Below are positions 1 to 10,022 of a DNA stretch of 64,000 nt, piece by piece. This DNA is from Chaetorhynchus papuensis (Eukaryota; Chordata; Aves; Passeriformes; Rhipiduridae). The notes below the pieces were generated by a model. That model was not told where the DNA came from. It saw nothing but the letters and a program-made list of their open reading frames with translations, and did no database searches. The stretch spans positions 431,640-495,639 of the forward strand of contig VWYX01000626.1 of assembly GCA_013396525.1 (NCBI GenBank). Reading direction: 5' to 3'. The translations under genes and the position numbers were made by a program. The stretch's first letter is position 1. Each line of letters opens with the position of its first letter.

Positions 1-2734
1 TCACTGACAGTTAAAACACTCCTAAACAATGACGAGGTTTCTGCAAACCCTTTCTCATATTAAAAAGGCTGTGCTCTGCTAGATTTCTAAAACATCCTTG
101 CTCGTGAAGTGTACTTTGACTCCATCCACCAGTGAAGGAATCCCCCACGACGGGAGAGACCTAAACAGCCTTTTGAAAGCTGGGCTGTGTGCAAGGAATC
201 CCAGAGCAGCCTCTGACCCTTCCCGCTAAAAGCCATGGGAATTTCATTACCAAGTCACACAATCTGCTGCAGATCATCCCATTTTCCTCACAAGAAAAGA
301 GGCACTGCCATTTAACAGAAAGCTGCACAGTGCTCCTCTTGTCCTAAGGAAGAAGGGAACATCCCTCTGCAGCTGTGCCTGAAGCTCACCTGGCAGATCC
401 ACTAGGGAAAACGGCAAGAAAGAGATGATCAGCCCTGGGCCACTGTTTTTAAAGAAAATCTCCCTTTCCAAACTGATGAAAAATAAGTCACTGATACCTG
501 AACAGGGTTGTGCTGTGGGTTTTGTGTTATTTTCACATGTGATTGTCAAATCGATCTGCAGTGCACCTTTGTTGGTAAGATGAGCTCATTTACTAACATA
601 AACATCAAAGTCTGTCTGACACCTGCATAGATGCTCACTGAGGACCCTGTCACTGGCTTTGGAACCATTTCTACTCCTTGCAAGGCTGTGCATAAATCCC
701 CAGGCCTGCAGAGTGGACAAATACCCTCACAGCAGCTTTCAGACACACTGGACCAATTGATTCACCAGTCCAAACCAAAATCTGTTCTAGCTGCATTGAA
801 TCAGCCTCACTTCCTTTGAAGACACCAGTCTTATGCCAAACCCTGGTAACTGCACATCATTTGTTTGTTGTGTTGAAATGAAGTGCTAACTAGTACATCT
901 CCTGTTAAAAGAAAGAGTGGCATTGAGTAATTCTAATCAGTTCCTTTATGAGAAAGTCTGTTTCCCTTCTGCCCATGTTTGCTGTCTGCATGCTAATTCA
1001 CCCCTGCTTAAACATGCAGTGTTGTCACCACTTACCCAAGTAAATCTATTTTTTTTTTCTAAGCCACATTAAGACAGGTGCAGTAATTGATTTATTCATC
1101 TGGGTTGCATTATTCCTGAGATAGAGACATCACAAACACCATCATAAGTCAGTGTAAAATATGCACTTGCTTTAACTACACTGTTCAATTACTGATTTCC
1201 TGCAGTTCAAGTAGTTTTTATACATTCTGTCTCCTCTGTCTTGTGCAATGTGCTGCCATTTACTAAATTCACTAGAGGAAACCTATGGCCTACTGCCCTA
1301 CATTAAAGCCCTGCTAATTAATTACAGATATTCTTCCAGGACTGTGTTCTGGATCAATGGGAGAAAAAAAAAAAATGTGTCCCATACTCTTCCTTTGTTT
1401 TTCCATTTCCCCACCACATCTAATGGCTGTTGTATTGAAACCCTATGCTGAATGTAATGAGCTGCAAGACTCCTCCGCATCCATGGTTACTATTTACTAA
1501 CAAAACTGATGATGTCAGGAATTTAATTAGGTTGTTTCTAGCACAGAGATTTTAAACCATGAAATCATTAAAGTGTCTAATCTTTTCTTTGTTTGCATTT
1601 TATAAAAAAAGTAAACCCCAAACTAAACACCATTCCTGTCACAGAGAGCTGAGCTTCTCAGGGCTTGCCAGGCATAACACACTAACAGGTTTAAGAGTAA
1701 TTAACACAAGCTATTCCACGCGCTATTATTTTTTCAAACTACACCACAGCAGCAGCTGCCACTAGCACTGCCGGGCTTCAAGACTGTACCAGTGTTTTTA
1801 TTACAAATCCTTACTTTCAAGATTTATAACTTGGTTGTAAAAATGAGCTTCAGGCTCAAATTTGGCATACACGCTCCAGGAATTTGTTTTTACCACCAAA
1901 ATTGTTATAAACCTGCATGGAGTTGGGATAAGCTGGGATACCCTCCGACCTAGCACTCCAGAGAGGAGTGGGTCCAGGGGCTGTGGAAATATCCCATGTT
2001 TCTGCTCTCACCCATCTAATTCCTGTGCATCCCCCTTCCATGGGAGTCCTCACCTGCTTGCCCCACTGCCAGGGGCTTCATGGGAGCAAAACTTGCTTGG
2101 CCTCAAGGAGGATCCAGCCCAGAGGTCAGTGCATGGAAGGACACGGATCACCTCTCACTGCTGCCCTGGGCAAAGTTTTTCCAAGGTGCAGCATCTCTTC
2201 AGGGAGCCAACAATGGGGCCACCAGGCCCAAGGCAGCCAGTTTCAGGAATCCACTTCACCTGTGACCTGAGCAAGGCTCACTTTCAAGGTGTGACAAAGC
2301 AAACTGCAGTCACCCACCCACCTGCCTATTTATACTTCTTTTGGTCAAACCCTTACAGCCCTCAGACATCCTTCAGGAGGAAGCCCCTCTGTCATGGTGC
2401 TGCTGCCTGCAACAGCTCCATGTTAAAGGAATAAGGATGGGAGCAGACAAAGCAGCTCCCACCCTGCCAGCTCAGCTCAAACTTGGGGCCCCACAATATG
2501 CCAAGGTGGGATAATCAGAGGGCTCTGTGCAGCAGAGATGAAGCCTGTGTTCAGCCAGGGACAGAGAGACCACCGGATTATCAACAACCAATAAAGTTCA
2601 GGTAACTGGTATCTGTTACATTCTCTGTTCTAAGCTAACTGAAGGAGAGCAGCACTCCACACAATCCTTGTCCCTGCTTTTATAGACTAACACACCTGCA
2701 ATCCACAGTAATCAGGAAAATTCTTCCTTCAGCA
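1..2734. other. Non-coding stretch, nothing recognised
   Basis: No repeat or gene family is recognised here. The longest open frame runs on the plus strand at 1862-2434 (190 codons), but it overlaps two other plus-strand frames in the same GC-richer patch and shows no domain, signal peptide or exon-like boundaries, so it is treated as chance. Short homopolymer runs occur near 1050 (T) and 1367 (A). Confidence 0.5.
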
Positions 2735-2740
2735 AGACTT
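2735..2740. repeat. Target-site duplication, left copy (AGACTT)
   Basis: The six bases AGACTT directly precede the first LTR head and recur at 3337-3342 directly after the last LTR base. A 6-bp duplication is the length typical of class II (beta/alpha-type) endogenous retroviruses. The match defines both ends of the insertion between them. Confidence 0.8.
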
Positions 2741-3336
2741 TGTAGATGCTGAAAAAGCTTTAGCAGTGAATTTCTTCAGCTCTCTACTATGTTGTGAGAA
2801 CTCTGTCTTTCCCATGCAAGTTAACTAAAACAAAGTGCTCTGGATACTGGCACACCAGTGGCTCACTTGCATCCACGCAGCACATCCATATTTTGCCACA
2901 TCCCTTGTCCCGAGATGCACTGTAAAGAACCACAGGCTGGATTCTTCCTTCACCTACACTGGCATGACTGTACTGGCTTCAGTGGGACTGTGTAGATGCT
3001 GNNNNNNNNNNNNNNNNNNNNNNNNNNNNNNNNNNNNNNNNNNNNNNNNNNNNNNNNNNNNNNNNNNNNNNNNNNNNNNNNNNNNNNNNNNNNNNNNNNN
3101 NNNNNNNNNNNNNNNNNNNNNNNNNNNNNNNNNNNNNNNNNNNNNNNNNNNNNNNNNNNNNNNNNNNNNNNNNNNNNNNNNNNNNNNNNNNNNNNNNNNN
3201 NNNNNNNNNNNNNNNNNNNNNNNNNNNNNNNNNNNNNNNNNNNNNNNNNNNNNNNNNNNNNNNNNNNNNNNNNNNNNNNNNNNNNNNNNNNNNNNNNNNN
3301 NNNNNNNNNNNNNNNNTCCACATTACAACAGTGACA
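2741..3336 (+). mobile_element. Internally deleted endogenous retrovirus (class II-like), LTR-internal-LTR
   Basis: Three blocks are seen. Positions 2741-2835 match the first 95 bases of the LTR at 20951-21322. Positions 2834-2990 match the internal segment at 20790-20950 with two substitutions counted by eye. Positions 2991-3336 begin again with the LTR start (TGTAGATGCTG) and, after a run of N, finish with the LTR end (TTACAACAGTGACA). The whole is flanked by AGACTT on both sides, so the insertion is complete and the missing parts were lost internally. The junction near 2834 carries the three bases AGT common to both parental sequences. No coding capacity remains. Confidence 0.8.
3002..3316. 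other. Assembly gap (315 N)
   Basis: A run of undetermined bases lies inside the 3' LTR of the element above. The LTR copy at 20951-21322 predicts that roughly 312 bases are missing, so the gap size fits an unresolved LTR interior well. Confidence 0.95.
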
Positions 3337-3342
3337 AGACTT
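3337..3342. repeat. Target-site duplication, right copy (AGACTT)
   Basis: Identical to the six bases at 2735-2740 and placed immediately after the terminal CA of the LTR. Confidence 0.8.
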
Positions 3343-4942
3343 AGGTCAGAAAAAATCAACACCAATTTTTTTTTTTACATGATACCAAGGTAGTTTCCAC
3401 TGGCTGCTCTGAAGGTGGGCTGGAAATGCTGCTCTTCCCCATCAGCATCGTACTCACATCAAACTCTGGGCCACCTGTTATGGCTCCTGCTCATGCTGCT
3501 CACCAGCTGAATGGCTGTGTATTCATCACCTCTGCATGAAACCCTCTCTGCACAATGCAGTCAGGGTGCCCCCAAGGAGGCCACTATAGTGCAGACAAGT
3601 GACAAATGTGAGGATTACTGTAATGCCCTTGGGAGAATTAGAGCATGCCAGGAAAACTCAGTCCCGTTCATCTCCACAAAAGGGATAAAACCTTTTCTTT
3701 ATCGCTGTTACCACCAAAGCTTCTTAATGTACAAAGCCAGAGGTATCCTGTCAAAAAGCAGTAGGATATCAGACAAACTAAAAAACTCCATTAAACCCAA
3801 ATTTCCCAGAGTCATGTTTCTGGAGTTTTGACAGCTTCCTCTTTGTCATCAGGAGTAGAAATTTCATGAAAGTGTCTGAAGTCCTAAGTGACAGGAATGT
3901 GATCACACTTAAGAGTAAAAAAAAAAAAAATTAAAAAATCAAAGGTATAACTTCAAAAGAAAAACAGGCTAGGAGTCAAACTCAAGTAAATCAACACATG
4001 GAATTGGTAAAGGCCCCAAATAAGCATTTTCCTGAGCGTATCTTTTTGAACAGAAAGCTGTTGAAAGGTAGACTGGAAGAAGATCATTGCATAGTAGTTC
4101 TAAGACAGTGGTTTAGTTTTGTCATGTAAGATAAAAGCAACTCAGATTTACTGCTACTTCATGGAGCAAGATTCTCATGAAATTAAAGATAAACAGTAAA
4201 GAGGATTGCAGTGGGGTAAGAGAGTTTTTACTTTTGAATGATTAAACTTCTCCTAACAAATGCCATGGTGTTTTGGTGAAAGCCTTTTGCTAATCTGACC
4301 AAATTATTTTGCTTGCAGAAGAAACCAGAACCTGAAGTTTCTTCAGTTCAAACCCACTTATTTTCTGTATTATTTCCCAAACTTTCATTTGAAGATTGAA
4401 GTATTTAACAGAGGTTCTTTTCAAGTTGGTGGCTTGGGTTTTCTTAAATTTCCAACTTTAAAAATGAGACTGCAGTTGAAGTTCATTGTACTTAATTTTT
4501 GAATCACAAGAAATATTGGTGGAAATGAACCAAAAGATGCGATCATCCCAGAAAGACTGCATGGGCACCCCCTGAATAAACTGAATTAGCATGTTAGGAA
4601 TGCTGGTACACCTGAGTTTGGACCAGTCTGTCTATGTAAATTATTTTGTGAAGCCAGTTCTTTTATTCGGAGAGCTCTGAAGACACTGCCCATCTCTGTA
4701 CAGTTCAGTCCCTAAGCTTATTGGTAAAGGCCAATCCCTGACAAACTCAAAAACTTTTCATTCAATTTCTTCACAGGCTCGTGCCAGTCCTCCAGAAAAA
4801 AAAAGGAAATAATCTGTTCCTGTATGAGACAGAAGGAATAATGGAAGAGGCTTTGGACAGAAGGATGGGTGGTTGTGTCCCCTGACATGTTCTGTTCCAC
4901 ACACTGCAGTGGTAGATGAGGGCTGCCTGCCCGTCCACACCC
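3343..4942. other. Non-coding stretch, nothing recognised
   Basis: Contains an A-rich run near 3918-3932 and a 106-codon plus-strand frame at 3511-3831 with no recognisable domain. No repeat family was recognised apart from the flanking LTRs. Confidence 0.5.
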
Positions 4943-4948
4943 ACACAC

Positions 4949-5319
4949 TGTCGCTGTTGTAACACAGACACGGAGAAAAACCACACAAGTCCAGGTCAGT
5001 AGAAAAGTGGCAAAGCCAAGATCTAATGGCTTTTTTCCCCAAGGTTTTTATATGTTAGTTCACAAAGTGAGTTAGATGGCATAAAGTAATTGGTTCTCTG
5101 GCCATCCACCCCTCGAGGGGGTTGGCCCAACTCTAACACGCCCATTCCCAAGTGTTTTTCTAATTGAAGCCATAACAATCTGGGAAAAACAAGTGCAGGT
5201 GTGGCTATTGATAAAAACTGGTAACTTTGTTTTACTTTTCATGCATGGGAAAAACAGAGTTCTCACAAACTACTAGAGAGCTGAAGAAATTCATTGCTAA
5301 AGCTTTGTCAGCAGCAACA
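4949..5319 (-). mobile_element. Solo LTR, same family as 20951-21322
   Basis: Read on the minus strand this 371-bp unit starts TGTTGCTGCTGAC, ends CAGCGACA, and aligns over its whole length with the plus-strand LTR at 20951-21322. It has a TATA-like CATATAAAAACC, a GCCATTA stretch in the poly(A)-signal position, and the central palindrome CCCCTCGAGGGG. No internal retroviral sequence flanks it, which indicates a solo LTR left by recombination between the two LTRs of a provirus. ACACAC is present on both sides (4943-4948 and 5320-5325), matching the 6-bp duplication length of the family. Because the left flank is CA-rich this could partly be chance. Confidence 0.8.
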
Positions 5320-5325
5320 ACACAC

Positions 5326-8300
5326 ATGTGCTAGGGGATTGAAATGCAAGTGCAGCACCCATTTCTGGTAATATTCCACTCAAATGAGTTCAGTCCCTGC
5401 CTCAGGACTGGCCCTGGCCATCGCAGGCCTCAGGCAGAGAGGAAAGCAGCTGTTTTCCAGAGAGCTGCTGCTCCCACTGCCCTCAGCACCACAGCTGGCA
5501 CACAACCCACCACACCCCTGGAACAGCTCTGCACAGCACACTCAGCTCAGCGACAGCGTTTTGTCATTTAGATTTTGCTTCCCCATTTTTCCAAGGCAAG
5601 ACTCCCAAAATGAACAGAGAGGAGTCAGCTTCTGCATGTCACCATTTGTGACTGGGGCCCACCTCAGGGCTTCCAACCCCAGAGCTTTCCACGCTCTGGG
5701 AGTGGAGCCATCAAGGTGTTCTAAGGACAGCTGGAAGAACCTGCAAGCAAAAGACTTGGCAAGAAGCACTTTTGCAGAAATGCTTTAAATAAAGAGATGC
5801 CTCATTGCTCGTAAGTCACCTTAAAGCAGCAGGCAGAGAGGACACTGAGGATGAATCTGAGTGAGTAGCTATTACTTAAGTGAATGACAAAGGCTATTCT
5901 AACTGAGCATTTAATTACTTTGACCTTGTAATAAAAAGCATCCCCTTTATGTTTGTTCCAGGTTTGCATAATCAGTTTATTTCCTCTTTGATCACTTAAC
6001 TGCAAGCATTTCTCCGGCACAGAGCTTTGCTATTGTTCCCATCAGACTCCAAAACGCCACTGTGCACTGTTATTGCACAAAAAGCAGAAACAGCAAGTTT
6101 GGGCATTCTGCCATTGCCATTTCACTTATTTTCATCTTAAGTGCAAAACATTCTTTGTTTGGCAAAGAATAAGATGTGTGTGTCACAGTGGGGAGGGCAA
6201 AAATATGAGCTGAAAGTCAAGCAGGGTACATTGTGCTCACCATGCTGTGTTTTTGTGGGCTGAAAGTCACCCATGATCAGATCTGAGACTCACCATGGTA
6301 AAAAAAAAAAAAAATCAAATAAGAAGCAAAGTAAAAACCCCTGGAAAAATCTCCCACCACCACCTCAAGACATACAGACAAGTGAAGAATTGCCAAAATA
6401 CCCTGGTCTTTATCTACCATTGGAGACTGATCTTTTAAGCCCTTGTTTTGTCAAAGGGACAGAGGAGCAGGCAGAGCAAAGGGGAGTTATCAGAAAGGAA
6501 AGTACAGCTTTCAGCACACTTGTGTTACTTTCTGCCTTCCACCAGAAAAATTAGGATGAACACAGGTAGAAGTATAGGAGGAAGCAGTAGGGCTAGCAAA
6601 GAGAAATGGCTCAAATCTGTGGTAGCTGGAAGGTCCTTGAAATGGCTGCTCAGTTGATGTGTTCCAAAACCACAGTGCAGGGTGAGGGCCTGAAGTCAAA
6701 AGGGAAGAACACAGCTTGTCCCATCAAGTAAGAGTTGAAGACTCCAAGCTTCCCCTCATGCTGTGCCATGGCAAGGGGTGGTAAGCATAAAAATGCTGCA
6801 GAGGCACAGAAAAACAAGTTAAATTAATGGCTTAAATATTTCTTCCACTAGAATGATGGCACAAGGGAAGGCAGATCATGGTTTCAGAAAGGAGGCAAAG
6901 CAGCTGCAATTCATTTCAGCAGCAAAGAATCAGTAGCAAGACCAAAACAGAGAAATTCATTTGTGTAAGTGAGGAGTCTCTGGAGAGGCAGTGTCAACAC
7001 AGTCCAACTGTGGCTCAGAAGAGATAAGAGTGATCCAGAAATTATCCCAGAAACATCCGAAATGAGCAGAACTTTTACAGTAGGGCCTAAACAAGAATTT
7101 TAAAGTAATCTGATAAAAATCCCTTTCAATTTTTATTTGGTAGGACATTCTCTAATTCATCAGTAGAAGTTAATCACCATTAGCAGTCACTGCCAATTAC
7201 TTCAGCTGAAGAATATAAGTCTTATCTGCCAAGACACAAAACTGAAGTACCAAAACTAACATCCAAGCCTGGAATAAATGAGATCTGCATTCAGTTTGTG
7301 GCACAGCAAAAGACTTGAGGGCCCATTTCAAAGAGAGAATAAAGGAGCAGATAAGGGTAGAAGAGTATATTCAGCTATGACATACATTAAAAAGTTGTTT
7401 TAGTTTAAACCTTTTAAATTGAATCTATACAGACCTTAATGGGAATTTTAGTAGTTACAGAAAGCCAGGTATCATCACAAAGCATCACTGCCTTCAGTTC
7501 TGTGGGACTTTTTGTCTGTTTGTGAACTGAGATTGACAGATAACAGTTCTCATCACCCTCCTCCTTTCTCACCAAACTGTGCAGCACAAGCTCTATTCCT
7601 GGCCCTCAGAGTACAGTGCCTGAGACAAAGGGGCTCTGAACTCATCTCAGATCAGCAATAACATCCACAAGATAAGCAGCAGTAAGATAACCCACAACAC
7701 CAGCTTCTAGGAAGTCTGTAGCTGTACAAGAAAGCCTAAAAACAACCCTCCTTCAGCCAAAATACAGAGAACTGTTTAGTCACTAATGGGACTACTGGTC
7801 CTAATGATTAATTTAAACAAAAAAATTGTTTTATGATTTAAAATTGGTTAATACATGAAGCATGTTGGACACCATGCCCTAGGAAACAGTGTTCTCCCTC
7901 TCTATTGAAGGGAAAGGATGTTGTATCAGCAGCCTGACTGCAGACTTCCCTCTAGGGCTGAACTGCTGCCACGTTATGCAGATTGACTTGTGCTTGGAGG
8001 AGGGCACTGGGCAGAGCTCACAGGGTGTTTCACAGAGGCAGCATCTGCAAGGGCTGGCACTTATACCTAAATATCTCCTATGGATATCTAATATTGAGTG
8101 TAAAGTACTTGAAACCTTTAGGAGCAGGGATGGGTTGAAGTTCATCTTGCTTTTTAGTTCTGCTACAGACCATCACACTGAAGGTCTCTCTGGGCCTCTG
8201 TGGTCATTTAAAAATAGGAATAAAATGCCTCCATCCACATACTTTTAGGCCATAAAACCTCTGTGATACACGTCTGAGTTACTGTGTTACTGTCCAGTGT

Positions 8301-8420
8301 GAGAAAGATGCTCAGCCCTGCAAATGGAAGGGTGAAATAATGTACATTTTTGAGACATCCAGTCCCTTTCAAAGTTTGTCTAAAAAGAGTTTCCAGAAAT
8401 ATTGAGCTATTTCACAGGGC
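5326..8420. other. Non-coding stretch, nothing recognised
   Basis: Holds an A14-type run at about 6300 and several short open frames (for example 5384-5788 plus, 134 codons; 7889-8248 plus, 119 codons) in overlapping frames without domains. No RNA gene or repeat family was recognised. Confidence 0.5.
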
Positions 8421-8537
8421 CACAGAATCATTAGGGTTGGAAGGGACCTCTGGAGATTATCCAGTCCATCCCCCTGCCAAGGCAGGGTCACCTAGAGCAG
8501 GTGACACAGGAACACGGCCAGGTGGGCTTTGAATGTC
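8421..8537 (-). repeat. CR1 LINE 3' tail fragment
   Basis: The plus strand reads CACAGAATCATTAGGGTTGG followed by AAGGGACCTCTGGAGATTAT and then the 'CCAGTCCATCCCCCTGCCAAGG' type of sequence. This is the reverse complement of the well-known 3' end of avian CR1 non-LTR retrotransposons, so the element's sense strand is the minus strand. CR1 copies are usually truncated at the 5' end, and only about 120 bp of tail is present here with no coding sequence. CR1 is the dominant LINE of birds and supports an avian source. Confidence 0.85.
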
Positions 8538-9081
8538 CTTTCAAATTAATCCTTTCTATTAGAATGCATCAAAACAGATTAAAGTGAAGAAGAGAGTCAG
8601 TTTTTCTAACAAGAAGGCATTGAGTTTGAGGTTGTCTGAAGAACCGAGACAAACATGAACTGCTTCCCCATGTAATGTAGCACTTATTCCTTGCCCCCTT
8701 GATCAAGAGAGTGGACTTTCCATAGGTCCTAATTTCACTTACAAGAACAGTTCCACATCATACCTTGCACAGGCTACGTTCAGGTAAAAACAGAGTGCAA
8801 AATAAGTAGATACAAGATTTTTTTTTTTTTAATTTCTCAAATGAAACAAAAGACTGTTTAAAGTTGGTCTTTTTTTCCTGAATCACATTGTGATACCTTG
8901 CTGCACTCATTCTGAGAGCCTCTGAATGCCATGATGTCTAATGCATGTCCAAGCGCTCCCTTGGTTATAGCACCATGGGAAATGGGATGGCTCTGGTCTT
9001 CAGGGTCTGACTACACCCCTCATGCCTGCTGCCAAGCAAGAACTCACAAAATTGCAAAGGCAGCTTGAGTTTTCTGTAGCT
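8538..9081. other. Non-coding stretch with poly-T run
   Basis: Ordinary AT-rich sequence with a T run around 8819-8832. Nothing else recognised. Confidence 0.5.
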
Positions 9082-9684
9082 TGACTGGACTGGATGCGGC
9101 TGGCAGTAGAAATTCAGCAGAAACCCTTGGCCCAAACACTCTGGGGCAGTGTTGCAGTGGCTAAGTCCACTTTACACCCCACTAGTTGCCCTAAAAGTGG
9201 TCTCTCCCTACAACACTGTGCTAGAAAGTTCTCCCTTTGGCAGATTCTGCTAGTCACTGGCCCTCTCCCCCTCCCATCCCTTTTCCCATTGGCCCCTGTT
9301 ATGTCACTCAGCCTTGCCTCTGCCCCCTAGCCCTCAGACTATTGGTTTTGGATGCTCTGCCCGACCATGGGAGCTTTTGGGATAAAACAAGTGGGGGCTG
9401 TTGGCTTTGGGTTCTGGTTGCCTCTGTTCCCTTCAGGTGTGTTGCCATTAAATACCTTGGAATTGCATGCAGAGAACCCTACTCGCCTCTTTGTCTTCGG
9501 TTCGTGCACAGACTGTGTGTGTGTGAGTGGCTGTTGGTGGCTCCCTGCAAAGGTGGGATCATGTGCACGTGTGGGTGCTGGCAGAGCACTGCCAAAGCGT
9601 GTCCACAAGGGACCATGTTGCAGTGAGCAGCCCATATCGGGTGGGCTGGATCGCAGCTCCTGTTCTAGATTCTTCCCCGGGACC
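9082..9684 (+). mobile_element. Probable LTR (first of two adjacent LTR-like units)
   Basis: The unit has the order of signals expected of an LTR. There is a CCAAT-type patch (CCCATTGGCCCC near 9285), a second ATTGG near 9340, and a TATA-like GGGATAAAAC near 9379. An ATTAAA poly(A) signal lies at 9447-9452, followed by a GT-rich tract (TGTGTGTGTGTG) near 9513. The spacing of TATA box to poly(A) signal, about 65 bases, suits a short R region. Both ends are uncertain: the start is placed at a TG (9082) and the end at the start of the next unit. It could instead be a single-copy promoter-like sequence, but no coding exon follows. Confidence 0.42.
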
Positions 9685-9724
9685 TGATGCCTATGTATAA
9701 AGCTATTTGTTTATGCATCAGGTC
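9681..9724. repeat. Inverted repeat GACCTGATGC / GCATCAGGTC
   Basis: A perfect 10-bp inverted repeat (9681-9690 and 9715-9724) with a 24-base AT-rich loop sits exactly at the boundary between the two LTR-like units. It overlaps the TGATGC start of the second unit. It may be part of the LTR or may mark the insertion point. Confidence 0.6.
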
Positions 9725-10022
9725 TGGAGTGGTCAGAATTCGAACTTGCCTCTTCAGCCCTTGCCCCTCCTCTGTCTGTTCCTTATTTGTTAATGTCAGT
9801 GTTTCATCACTCTCCTATTGGCTTATCTCCTCGCCCAGCCTCCCCCCATCAAGGGGGGAATAAAAACCCCGGACAAGGAGAGGTCGGGGCCACTTGGAGC
9901 TAGGTGTATGGTTGTGCTATGTTTTTCCTCAGTGAGGAATAAAGTTAATATATACCTTCTCCGTGGTCCGCATCTGTTTAACCTTAGCAGCAAAAGATAC
10001 CCCTCCTGCCTACCACGGAACA
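9685..10022 (+). mobile_element. Probable LTR (second of two adjacent LTR-like units)
   Basis: Starts TGATGCCTATG. It carries a CCTATTGGCTTATC CCAAT-type element near 9812, a TATA-like GGGGAATAAAAACCCC at about 9856-9870, and an AATAAA signal at 9938-9943, followed by a pyrimidine- and GT-containing stretch. The distance from TATA box to AATAAA (about 80 bases) is normal for retroviral R regions. The 3' end is placed near the CA at 10021-10022 and is uncertain. It shares only the first nine bases (TGATGCCTA) with the inner LTR at 55658, so it is a different family. Confidence 0.5.

Noticed and set aside
1862..2434. 190-codon plus-strand open frame
   Set aside because: Overlaps two other plus-strand frames of similar quality and shows no recognisable domain or splice context.
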